6,406 nucleotides of DNA from JBFHRB01 sp041591915 (GCA_041591915.1 JBFHRB010000196.1:1-6406); one strand, 5' to 3'; positions 1 to 6,210 are shown, counted from the first letter of the stretch. The notes: generated from the sequence alone by a model not told the origin. Made by a program: numbers and translations.

Positions 1-1006
1 GCCGGTCCGTGCCAGGCGGCGCCGGGTAGCGCGACTGGTCCATCTCCTGTGTCTCGCGCACCCCGCGGCGCATCAGCGGTCGTGTCAGGCCGTGGACACA
101 TCCGACGGCGGCGTCGCGGACCGGCGCCGGCAGGCCGGTGCGTTCGGGAGGAGGCGTCAACCGTGAGAGCAGGGACGACTCCACGCCGGCGGGCATCGCC
201 ATGGTCGCCTCGGCGGCCAGCGGTATCAGGCCGTCCGGGCGGTCGAGCGTCGTGGCGACCTGGCGGGGCCCGACCGGCTCGCCGACGCCACGCCGGGCGG
301 CACGGTCCGCCCACGCCTGCTCGTAGAAGGTGATGCGCACCTCGCGCCCCGGCTGCTGCGCGAAGCTCGGACGTGCAGCCACGTCGGCGTCCACGGCGCG
401 GGCGGCGTCGTGTGCGGCCTGCCGCAGCTCCTCGCGGATGTCGTGCACCGACCGGGTCGTGCGGGCGACGTCGCGGCTGCGTGACTCCTTGACGCTCACG
501 ACCGGGACGCCGGGCAGCAGCACCGCGCACTCGTCGGCGACCTGGGCCTCGCCCGCGACGAGTCCGATCCGCGCGCCCGCGGCGGCGACCATCGTCGACC
601 AGAGGTAGGCCTCGTTGACCGGCGTCCCGTCGACCTCGACGGCGAGCCCCTGCCAGAACGTGTGGGCCATGAAGCTCGCTGCTCCGGCGGCCGCGTGCAT
701 GCCCACGAAGACGGCGAGGTCGCGCGGACCGTAGACCTCGCGGTCCATGCGCGGCCGGCCGTCGAGCCAGAGCCCTTCCACGGGCGCCTCGACCCGTTCG
801 CGCCGCAGGTTGTTGCCGACGAAGTGCCAGTCGGTGACCACGATGTCGTCGACCCCGGCGTCGCGCAGCCCCGCGATCACGGCGTTGGTCTCGCCCTCCA
901 TCAGCTCCTGCGCGCGCCGGTAGCGGCGGCGCCACGACGGGAAGCAGTCCTCGAACCGGTCGACCCCGCCGATGCCCTCGAGGTCGGTGCAGACGACGGC
1001 GCGCAT
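1..1006 (-). CDS. M55-family zinc D-aminopeptidase (DppA-like), 3' end cut off by the window edge
   Basis: This gene starts with ATG at 1006-1004 and stays open through 335 codons to the left edge, so its C-terminus is outside the window. Family M55 enzymes, such as Bacillus subtilis DppA, are cytoplasmic zinc peptidases that remove N-terminal D-amino acids from short peptides. The translation begins MRAVVCTDLEGIGGV. The family's metal and catalytic residues are present at almost the same numbers as in DppA: Asp8 and Glu10 (TDLEGI), His61 (TDWHF), His104 (GMHA), His115 (FMAHTF, the catalytic histidine position) and Glu132 (VDGTPVNEAY). The start must lie upstream of Asp8, which fixes it at 1006. 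Only 8 bases separate it from the stop of the chaperedoxin gene. There is no good Shine-Dalgarno in that gap, so translation is probably coupled. DppA is about 274 residues, so this protein has an extension of at least 60 residues, which is proline- and arginine-rich near residues 284-295 and 328-332. The family call is firm; the physiological substrate is unknown. Confidence 0.9.
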   Translation of the reverse strand, partial: MRAVVCTDLEGIGGVDRFEDCFPSWRRRYRRAQELMEGETNAVIAGLRDAGVDDIVVTDWHFVGNNLRRERVEAPVEGLWLDGRPRMDREVYGPRDLAVFVGMHAAAGAASFMAHTFWQGLAVEVDGTPVNEAYLWSTMVAAAGARIGLVAGEAQVADECAVLLPGVPVVSVKESRSRDVARTTRSVHDIREELRQAAHDAARAVDADVAARPSFAQQPGREVRITFYEQAWADRAARRGVGEPVGPRQVATTLDRPDGLIPLAAEATMAMPAGVESSLLSRLTPPPERTGLPAPVRDAAVGCVHGLTRPLMRRGVRETQEMDQSRYPAPPGTDR

Positions 1007-1014
1007 CGGGCCGC

Positions 1015-1839
1015 TCAGAAGAGCGCGGACGCGAGCCGGCGCCGCGCCTCGCTGACGAGCTCCTGGTCCTCGATGACCCCGAGCAGGCCCACGACCTGTT
1101 CACGGGCCTCCTCCCGTACGTCCCCGCCGCCGCGCACGGCCTCGATGAGGTGGTGCAGCGCCTCGCGGTGCTGACCGGCGGCGGCGAGCGCCCGGCCGAG
1201 CTCGAGCTGCGCGGGCGCATCGGTCGGGTCCTCGTCGACGCGGGCGCGGAGCTGGTCGAGGTCGCCCGTCGCGTGGGCCGCGAGCTGGACGCGCGTGACG
1301 ATCGCCTCCGCCTCGGGGGCAGGCCGGTGCGGCTTCACGAGCAGCAGCGCCTCCTCGGGGTCCTCGTCGACGAGGTGCCCGGCGAGCGCGAGCGCCGCGC
1401 CGCGGTGCTGGGGGTCGAGCTCCAGCGCCCGACGCAGGAGCTCGCTCGCCGTGTCCGGGTCGCGGTCACGGGCGTCGGCCACGAGCCGGTCCGCCTCCGA
1501 GGGCACGAGTCGGTCGAGGAACGCCTCGACGACCTGCGGCGGCTGTGCGCCGACGAACTCGTCGGCGACCTGGCCGTCCTTGAACGCCTTCACGGCCGGG
1601 ATGCCCTGCACGCGGAACTGCTGGGCGATGCGCTGGTTCGCGTCGACGTCGACCTTGGCGAGCACGACCTCCCCGCCACGCCGTTCGACCGCGTCCTCGA
1701 TGATGGGGCCGAGCGTCCGGCACGGGCCACACCACTCGGCCCAGAAGTCGACGACGACGGGCGTGGTCCTCGAGCGCTCGATGACCTGCTGCTCGAAGTC
1801 GGCATCGGTGACGTCGATGACGTGGGGCGACGAGGCCAA
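1015..1839 (-). CDS. Thioredoxin-TPR fusion protein, CnoX/YbbN-type chaperedoxin
   Basis: This is a 274-residue cytoplasmic protein with an N-terminal thioredoxin domain (about residues 6-111) and a helical TPR-like C-terminal half (about 112-274). The redox motif WCGPC is at residues 36-40 and the cis-proline is Pro81 in QGIPAV. The C-terminal half has repeated amphipathic helices such as ASELLRRALELDP and AQLELGRALAAAGQHREAL. This matches the CnoX (YbbN) family, which holds unfolding proteins during oxidative stress and can hand them to chaperonins. Escherichia coli CnoX lacks the CxxC pair, but this protein keeps both cysteines, so thiol-disulfide activity is likely. The start is TTG at 1839-1837, supported by GGAGGT six bases upstream. 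The gene reads away from polA and is followed after 8 bases by the M55 peptidase gene. The family assignment rests on architecture and is confident; the client proteins are not known. Confidence 0.93.
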   Translation of the reverse strand: MASSPHVIDVTDADFEQQVIERSRTTPVVVDFWAEWCGPCRTLGPIIEDAVERRGGEVVLAKVDVDANQRIAQQFRVQGIPAVKAFKDGQVADEFVGAQPPQVVEAFLDRLVPSEADRLVADARDRDPDTASELLRRALELDPQHRGAALALAGHLVDEDPEEALLLVKPHRPAPEAEAIVTRVQLAAHATGDLDQLRARVDEDPTDAPAQLELGRALAAAGQHREALHHLIEAVRGGGDVREEAREQVVGLLGVIEDQELVSEARRRLASALF

Positions 1840-1845
1840 CGGGCC

Positions 1846-1851
1846 ACCTCC
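1846..1851 (-). promoter_or_regulatory. Ribosome binding site of the chaperedoxin gene
   Basis: On the minus strand the sequence reads GGAGGT, followed by six bases (GGCCCG) and then TTG. This near-perfect Shine-Dalgarno decides in favour of the rare TTG start at 1839. The thioredoxin fold begins only a few residues later, so no other start is needed. Confidence 0.85.
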
Positions 1852-1910
1852 GTGGGGTTGCTGCTGCCGTCAGGGCGGGTCGGAGGGTACGTCGCGGGTG
1901 GTCGGTAGGC

Positions 1911-1933
1911 TCCGGCGCGACCCGTCCGCCGGA
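1911..1933 (+). repeat. Inverted repeat in the polA leader
   Basis: TCCGGCG (1911-1917) and CGCCGGA (1927-1933) are exact reverse complements of 7 bp, separated by nine bases. The hairpin would sit just downstream of the -10 candidate and end 9 bases before the polA ribosome binding site. It could be an operator, a leader hairpin or chance; short GC-rich inverted repeats are common at this base composition. Confidence 0.35.
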
Positions 1934-1942
1934 CCGCTGCCC

Positions 1943-1947
1943 GAGGA
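1943..1947 (+). promoter_or_regulatory. Ribosome binding site of polA
   Basis: GAGGA lies six bases upstream of the GTG at 1954. The alternative start, ATG at 1999 (protein beginning MILLDGHSLAYR), has no purine-rich motif at usable spacing. The GTG start is therefore preferred, and it gives a short N-terminal tail like those of other actinobacterial PolA proteins. Confidence 0.7.
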
Positions 1948-1953
1948 CCCAAC

Positions 1954-4650
1954 GTGGCCGACGAACCGCAGGCCCGCGAGGGCGACGAGCGCCCCGCCAT
2001 GATCCTCCTCGACGGGCACTCGCTCGCGTACCGCGCCTTCTACGCGCTGCCGGACACGCTGCAGACGCGCACCGGTCAGATCACCAACGCGGTGTACGGC
2101 TTCACGTCGATGCTGATCAAGCTCCTGGGTGACCGCCGCCCCGAGGGGATCGCGGTGGCGTTCGACCAGGGACGCGACGTGGCCCGCACCGAGATGTACC
2201 CCGAGTACAAGGCCAACCGGATCCAGACGCCCGACGCGTTCCGGCCCCAGCTCGGCCTGATCGACGAGGTGCTCGAGGCACTGGAGATCCCCACGGTCCG
2301 CGTCGCCGGGGTCGAGGCCGACGACGTCATCGCGACGATCGCCGAGGACGCGAAGTCCAAGGGCTTCCACGTCTACATCCTCACCGGTGACCGCGACGCG
2401 ATGCAGCTGGTCGACGAGCACACCACCGTCCTCTACACGGCGCGCGGGGTCACCGACGTGCGCGAGATGACACCGGAGGCCGTGGAGGAGAAGTACGGCA
2501 TCCCGGCCGCGAAGTACGTCGAGTACGCGGCGCTGCGCGGCGACAACTCCGACAACCTGCCGGGCGTGCCGGGCGTCGGCGAGAAGACGGCGGCCAAGCT
2601 GATCACCCAGTTCGGCGACATCGACGGCATCTACGAGCGGCTCGACGAGGTCAGCGGCAAGAAGGTCCCGGCGATGCTCGACGAGCACCGCGAGCAGGTG
2701 CAGACCAACCGCACGATCATGACGCTGCGCCGCGACGTCGACGTCGACTACGTGCTCGAGGACCTGCGCATGGGGGCGCCCGACACCGAGAAGGTGCGCC
2801 AGCTCTTCGGCGCGCTCGAGTTCCGGGCCCTGTACGACCGCCTCATGGGGGAGGTGCTCGGCGAGGTCGCGGAGGAGGAGGCCACGGGCTTCGACACCGC
2901 GCCGCAGCGACTGGCGGCGGGTGACCTCCGCGACTGGCTCGACGACGTCTCGCGGTTCGCGGTCGTCGCGATCGTCGAGGGCTCCGTGCCGGACGTCCGG
3001 TGGTCGGCGGTCGGGCTCGCCGCGGCCGGGAGGCAGCCCGTCGCCGGGGTGCTCGATGACCTGGCGAACGAGGACCTCGACGCACTGCGGGACGCGCTGG
3101 TCGACGAGGACGTCGAGGTCGTCACGCACGACTCCAAGATCCTCGACCACGCCGCCGGGTCGCGCGGCTGGGCGTGCACGTCGGTCCGCACCGACACGAT
3201 GCTCGCCGCCTACCTGCTCAACCCCGAGCAGCGCTCCTTCGACCTCGAGCGCATCGCCCTGCAGTGGCTGCAGCGAACGCTGACCGCGGAGGACAGCGCC
3301 GCGGGCGGCGACCAGCTCGCGCTCGACATGGGCGATGACGCGTGGGAGGAGCGGGCCCTGCGGGCACAGGCGACGCTCGAACTCGGGGACGCCCTCGACG
3401 CCGAGCTCGACGAGCGCGGCCAGCGCGACCTGCACGACACGATCGAGCTGCCGCTCGGGCCGATCCTCGCGCGGATGGAGCACGCGGGTATCGCGCTCGA
3501 CCTCAGGGTCCTCGACGAGATCCGATCGCGACTGTCCAGGCGCGTCGGCGAGCTCGAGGCCGAGATCTACGACCACGCCGGCAAGCGGTTCAACATCGGC
3601 TCGGGACCGCAGCTGCAGGAGGTGCTCTTCGAGGACCTCGACCTGCCCAAGACCAAGAAGATCAAGACCGGGTACTCGACCGACGCCCAGCAGATGCAGG
3701 GGCTGATCGACGCGCACCCGATCGTCGAGCCGATCCTCGAGTGGCGCGAGGTCACGAAGCTCTTGTCCACCTACGTGGACTCGCTGCCCGGGCAGGTCAA
3801 CCCGCGCACGGCGCGGGTGCACACGACGCTGTCGCAGGTGACCGCCGCGACGGGCCGCCTCTCGTCGTCGGACCCGAACCTGCAGAACATCCCGGTGCGG
3901 CGCGAGGAGGGGCGCGAGATCCGCAAGGCCTTCGTGCCCGGGGAGGGCTACGACGTCTTCCTCGTCGCGGACTACTCCCAGATCGAGCTCCGTGTCATGG
4001 CGCACATGTGCCGCGACGATGGCCTGCTCGAGGCGTTCGCGTCGGACGAGGACATCCACGCGACCACCGCGGCCAAGGTGTTCGACCTGCCGATCGAGCA
4101 GGTCGACGGGACGCTGCGCGACCGCGCCAAGGCCGTCAACTACGGCCTCGCCTACGGGCTCACGCCGTTCGGGCTCTCGCAGCAGCTCGGCATCGCGCCC
4201 GACGAGGCGAAGGAGATAGTCGACGCCTACATGGAGCGCTTCCCGGGCGTCAGCGAGTTCCTCAACGCGGCCGTGCTCGGGGCGCGGCGTGACGGCTACA
4301 CGACGACGATGTTCGGTCGTCGCCGCTACCTGCCCGACCTGCTCAGCGACAACCGCAACCGCCGGCAGATGGCCGAGCGGATGGCGCTGAACGCCCCGGT
4401 CCAGGGCACGGCCGCCGACATCATCAAGCTCGCCATGATCCGGGTGGACGAGGCACTGCGTGCGTCAGGCCTCCACGCGCAGATGCTCCTGCAGGTCCAT
4501 GACGAACTCGTCTTCGAGGTGGCGTCCTCCGACCTCGACGCGGCGGAGGCGCTGGTCATCGAGCAGATGTCGGGCGTCGCGGACCTCGAGGTGCCGCTGC
4601 TGGTCGACACGGCCAGCGGCGAGACCTGGTACGACGCCCAGAAGCACTGA
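1954..4650 (+). CDS. polA: DNA polymerase I with inactive 3'-5' exonuclease domain
   Basis: This 898-residue enzyme fills gaps during excision repair and replaces RNA primers on the lagging strand. Domains in order: 5' nuclease (about 16-300), with the acidic stretch TGDRDAM at 144-150 and the helix-hairpin-helix GVPGVGEKTA at 204-213; a degenerate 3'-5' exonuclease domain (about 320-480); and the polymerase (about 495-898). In the polymerase, motif A is ADYSQIELR with Asp673, motif B has Arg722, Lys726 and Tyr730, and motif C is VHDE with Asp850 and Glu851. Relative to Escherichia coli Pol I all three motifs are shifted by 32 residues, so this core is colinear. The proofreading carboxylates are missing: Asp355, Glu357, Asp424 and Asp501 align with about Val341, Gly343, Leu397 and Gln472. 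Tyr730 replaces the usual O-helix Phe762. Both traits are known in actinobacterial PolA, for example Mycobacterium tuberculosis. The stop lies 5 bp from the end of a convergent minus-strand gene. Confidence 0.97.
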   Translation: MADEPQAREGDERPAMILLDGHSLAYRAFYALPDTLQTRTGQITNAVYGFTSMLIKLLGDRRPEGIAVAFDQGRDVARTEMYPEYKANRIQTPDAFRPQLGLIDEVLEALEIPTVRVAGVEADDVIATIAEDAKSKGFHVYILTGDRDAMQLVDEHTTVLYTARGVTDVREMTPEAVEEKYGIPAAKYVEYAALRGDNSDNLPGVPGVGEKTAAKLITQFGDIDGIYERLDEVSGKKVPAMLDEHREQVQTNRTIMTLRRDVDVDYVLEDLRMGAPDTEKVRQLFGALEFRALYDRLMGEVLGEVAEEEATGFDTAPQRLAAGDLRDWLDDVSRFAVVAIVEGSVPDVRWSAVGLAAAGRQPVAGVLDDLANEDLDALRDALVDEDVEVVTHDSKILDHAAGSRGWACTSVRTDTMLAAYLLNPEQRSFDLERIALQWLQRTLTAEDSAAGGDQLALDMGDDAWEERALRAQATLELGDALDAELDERGQRDLHDTIELPLGPILARMEHAGIALDLRVLDEIRSRLSRRVGELEAEIYDHAGKRFNIGSGPQLQEVLFEDLDLPKTKKIKTGYSTDAQQMQGLIDAHPIVEPILEWREVTKLLSTYVDSLPGQVNPRTARVHTTLSQVTAATGRLSSSDPNLQNIPVRREEGREIRKAFVPGEGYDVFLVADYSQIELRVMAHMCRDDGLLEAFASDEDIHATTAAKVFDLPIEQVDGTLRDRAKAVNYGLAYGLTPFGLSQQLGIAPDEAKEIVDAYMERFPGVSEFLNAAVLGARRDGYTTTMFGRRRYLPDLLSDNRNRRQMAERMALNAPVQGTAADIIKLAMIRVDEALRASGLHAQMLLQVHDELVFEVASSDLDAAEALVIEQMSGVADLEVPLLVDTASGETWYDAQKH

Positions 4651-4655
4651 GCGGG

Positions 4656-4886
4656 TCAGCCCTCGTCGGTTGCGTTGGGCTCGCGCGCGGAGACGGGCGG
4701 TGATGCCTCGGCCTGCTGGCGGAGCCTGCGGCGGTGGTGCAGCACGGCGAAGACGAGGAGGCCCGCTGACACGGCGATGGTGCCCACGAACACGGGCAAC
4801 CCGACGATGCGGATGATCTCCTCGAGCAGCGCCGCGAAGGGGGAGCCCTCGGGTCGCGTCTCGGCGAGCACGAGCGCCAGCGTCAT
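4656..4886 (-). CDS. Small single-pass membrane protein of unknown function
   Basis: This 76-residue protein starts with ATG at 4886-4884, which overlaps the stop of the gene before it as ATGA. No Shine-Dalgarno is visible, so it is probably translated by coupling. One transmembrane helix spans about residues 28-49 (VGLPVFVGTIAVSAGLLVFA). The basic cluster HHRRRLRQQ follows directly and suggests that the C-terminal end faces the cytoplasm. The N-terminal part (MTLALVLAETRPEGSPF) is mildly hydrophobic and then has an acidic helix, ALLEEIIR. I do not recognise a family. It ends 5 bp from the polA stop on the other strand, so the two transcripts converge with no room for a separate terminator. 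Its tight link to the Ig-like protein gene suggests that the two products act together. The reading frame is supported by the overlap, the GC-rich third positions and the clear membrane segment. Confidence 0.75.
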   Translation of the reverse strand: MTLALVLAETRPEGSPFAALLEEIIRIVGLPVFVGTIAVSAGLLVFAVLHHRRRLRQQAEASPPVSAREPNATDEG

Positions 4887-5266
4887 GCGTCGAGCGTGTG
4901 CTCGGTGACGGAGGCCTCGTCGTCCCAGTCGAGCCCTCCGGCCGCGACGTCGAGGATCTCCAGCCGGTAGGAGCCGTGCGGGCCACGCATGCGGAACTCG
5001 GCGCGACCCGTGACATTGGTGACGGCGGTGTCCTGCCCCGCCCGGTGGGGACCGGTGATCCGGGCCTCCACGGCGACGTTCGAGCACCGCTTGCCGTCGG
5101 CGTCCTTGACGAGCGGCTTGAAGCTCACGCGCACGTCGCCGCCATCGAGCTCCTCCACCTCACCCACGGAGATCCCGGCCACGACGACGGGCTCGGCGAA
5201 GAGGCCGCGCTTGGGCACGTCGTCGGGGACCTTGCGGAGGACCGCTTCGTCGCTGATCTCGGGCAC
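4883..5266 (-). CDS. Ig-like beta-sandwich domain protein without signal peptide, function unknown
   Basis: This 127-residue protein starts with GTG at 5266-5264. GGAG seven bases upstream (5277-5274) supports that start; an upstream in-frame ATG at 5521 would add about 85 residues of arginine- and proline-rich shadow translation. The C-terminal 70 residues (about 58-127) alternate polar and hydrophobic residues. They fit the pattern of the small Ig-like or transthyretin-like domains appended to secreted bacterial enzymes: NVAVEARITG, then TNVTGRAEFRM, then GSYRLEILDVAAGGLDWD. In those domains the equivalent parts read like 'V.A.ITG', 'TD..G.A.F' and 'F.V..V....L.YD'. No signal peptide or membrane helix is visible, which is odd for a fold usually found outside the cell. 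The stop overlaps the start of the small membrane protein by ATGA, so the two are probably made in equal amounts. The fold call is by pattern only and no function can be given. Confidence 0.75.
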   Translation of the reverse strand: MPEISDEAVLRKVPDDVPKRGLFAEPVVVAGISVGEVEELDGGDVRVSFKPLVKDADGKRCSNVAVEARITGPHRAGQDTAVTNVTGRAEFRMRGPHGSYRLEILDVAAGGLDWDDEASVTEHTLDA

Positions 5267-5273
5267 GGATCGG

Positions 5274-5277
5274 CTCC
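5274..5277 (-). promoter_or_regulatory. Ribosome binding site of the Ig-like protein gene
   Basis: The minus strand reads GGAG, then CCGATCC, then GTG. The seven-base spacing picks the GTG at 5266 as the start. Confidence 0.6.
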
Positions 5278-5358
5278 GGGGGAGTGGTGGCGGGGCTTGC
5301 CGGCAGCCGCGTGCATCGGGGCCGGGCCGGTGACGAGGATGGTCGCAGGTGCCCGCGC

Positions 5359-5390
5359 GCCGCGCGAACCGAGCCCGCTCGGCGCGCGGC
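5359..5390 (-). terminator. GC-rich hairpin, possible terminator or processing site
   Basis: The arms are 8 bp outside (5359-5366 with 5383-5390) and 5 bp inside (CCGAG 5369-5373 with CTCGG 5378-5382). A two-base bulge lies at 5367-5368 and the loop is 4 bases. All listed pairs are exact Watson-Crick pairs. It begins 10 bases after the stop of the exported-protein gene, where a terminator is expected. There is no T-rich tract after it on the minus strand, so it is not a classical intrinsic terminator. It could instead attenuate transcription or stabilise the upstream mRNA. Confidence 0.5.
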
Positions 5391-5400
5391 CGATGGCAGG

Positions 5401-6210
5401 TCAGCCGTCGGGGCTGACCGGCACCGAGCGGGCCTCGCGGACGTGGAGCATGCGTGCGTAGGGGACGGTGACCTCCAGCGGTTGCGGGGCGAGCCCGGTG
5501 ACCGTGAAGGTGCCGGTCCACGTGACGTCGAGCCGGACGTCGTAGTCGCCCCGGGTCCGGTAGAGGTGGGTGGCCGCGGGCTGCTGCTCGGAGCCGGGCG
5601 AGCTCGCGCAGCGGTCGTGGCCGGGGCGCCCGTCGACGTCCCAGCAGTAGCGCGCGGCCTGCAGCTCGACGCGGGCGTCGACCGTGATCAGCGAGATGCG
5701 CAGGTCCATCGAGGTCTCACCGACGTACCAGAACCACGACTCCATGCCGGTGAGGCCGTCGGGCTGCGGAGACCACCGCTGCGGCTCGGTGGGGAAGCGG
5801 TCGCGGATCGCGTCACGGACCTGCTGGGCTGTCACGTCGGGGCGCGCGGGCGCGGCCGGGACCGCGGGGGCCGGGCTCGGAGCCACGACCGACCACGGCT
5901 CGCAGCCGGTCCGGTCGCGGCTCAGGACCGCGCCCGTGGCCGCATCACGAACCACGTACCGGACGCCGACCTGCCCCGGCGGGCACCCCGAGCGGTCGAG
6001 GATGTCGTAGGTGGTGATGCGGTCCGGGCCAGAGGGGCGCGCGACCGGCCTCGTGCCGACGCCTCTTGAGCGGTCGAGCGGTCCGGATGTCTCCTCGCCG
6101 CTTAGCGTCACGCCGTCTTCATTCAGTTCCAGCGATACACCATCAGCAAGTGCCGGAATCGCTGAGAGCCACAGGGCACCGACCACCAGCAGGACGAGAG
6201 CGCGACTCAC
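5401..6210 (-). CDS. Exported PKD-like domain protein of an actinobacterial type, function unknown
   Basis: This 269-residue protein starts with GTG at 6210-6208. Three signs fix the start: a GTGA overlap with the preceding stop, GAGGT six bases upstream, and a signal peptide that begins at once (MSRALVLLVVGALWLSAIPALA, read in two parts as basic MSR and a hydrophobic core), with likely cleavage after Ala22. The mature protein has an N-terminal part with Cys76 and Cys103, a Pro/Ala-rich linker (about 110-125), the motif GLTGMESWFWY (152-162), and a C-terminal beta-rich part with YCWDVDG (188-194), Cys201 and THLYRTRGDYDV (214-224). The aromatic WFW motif, a WD-x-DG turn and a terminal strand ending in HVREARSV resemble PKD-like secreted proteins common in actinobacteria. 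The four cysteines could form two disulfides outside the cell. The first 50 codons have a much lower GC third position than the rest. Export is well supported; the role is unknown. Confidence 0.85.
   Translation of the reverse strand: MSRALVLLVVGALWLSAIPALADGVSLELNEDGVTLSGEETSGPLDRSRGVGTRPVARPSGPDRITTYDILDRSGCPPGQVGVRYVVRDAATGAVLSRDRTGCEPWSVVAPSPAPAVPAAPARPDVTAQQVRDAIRDRFPTEPQRWSPQPDGLTGMESWFWYVGETSMDLRISLITVDARVELQAARYCWDVDGRPGHDRCASSPGSEQQPAATHLYRTRGDYDVRLDVTWTGTFTVTGLAPQPLEVTVPYARMLHVREARSVPVSPDG
5990..6078. repeat. Pair of 11-bp direct repeats in the exported-protein gene
   Basis: GAGCGGTCGAG occurs at 5990-6000 and again at 6068-6078, 78 bases apart, and each copy is followed within a few bases by GATGTC. 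On the coding strand both copies encode Leu-Asp-Arg-Ser in the same frame, 26 codons apart. They lie on either side of the point where codon usage changes. An 11-bp repeat can arise by chance in such DNA, so its meaning is uncertain. Confidence 0.6.

Larger units (their letters stand above)
1840..1953. promoter_or_regulatory. Divergent intergenic region with weak promoter candidates for the chaperedoxin and polA genes
   Basis: This 114-bp stretch lies between two genes that start in opposite directions, so start signals for both are expected here. On the plus strand TAGGCT at 1906-1911 fits the loose actinobacterial -10 pattern TAnnnT and would give a polA leader of roughly 36 bases. On the minus strand TACCCT (1889-1884) fits the same pattern for the chaperedoxin gene. 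Neither has a recognisable -35 hexamer at the right spacing. In DNA this GC-rich such matches are suggestive only. That promoters lie here is likely from the layout; the exact elements are a guess. Confidence 0.35.
5267..5400 (-). other. 134-bp gap between the exported-protein gene and the Ig-like protein gene
   Basis: Apart from a strong hairpin at its right end and the ribosome binding site at its left end, I see no gene here. Open frames across it give only arginine- and proline-rich translations typical of shadow frames. If the hairpin ends transcription, a promoter for the two downstream genes must lie in about 5278-5358, but no convincing -35 or -10 pair is visible. Confidence 0.5.

Noticed and set aside
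49..1174. Plus-strand open frames at 49-333, 330-608 and 662-1174
   Set aside because: They lie opposite the M55 peptidase, whose metal-binding residues are intact on the minus strand.
1150..1908. A 252-codon plus-strand frame over the chaperedoxin gene, and a 235-codon one overlapping it
   Set aside because: The minus-strand thioredoxin with WCGPC and a strong ribosome binding site occupies this region. The plus frames show only biased composition.
1870..4059. A 729-codon open frame on the minus strand across most of polA
   Set aside because: It is antisense to a clear polA. Its translation is a monotonous mix of R, V, L, D, H and E typical of the reverse frame of a high-GC gene, with no motif.
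1999..4650. ATG at 1999 as the polA start
   Set aside because: It lacks a ribosome binding site at good spacing, while the GTG at 1954 has GAGGA six bases upstream.
4658..4681. Possible terminator hairpin AGCCC/GGGCT after polA
   Set aside because: Only 5 bp with a 14-base loop, lying within the opposing coding sequence; too weak to call.
4656..5087. Start at 5087 for the small membrane protein, and the 183-codon frame at 4465-5016
   Set aside because: The extra parts lie in another frame of the Ig-like gene or antisense to polA and look like arginine-rich shadows; the ATGA overlap at 4886 is the natural start.
4883..5521. Start at 5521 for the Ig-like protein
   Set aside because: The extra N-terminal 85 residues are arginine- and proline-rich shadow translation of the exported-protein gene and the gap; the GTG at 5266 has its own ribosome binding site.
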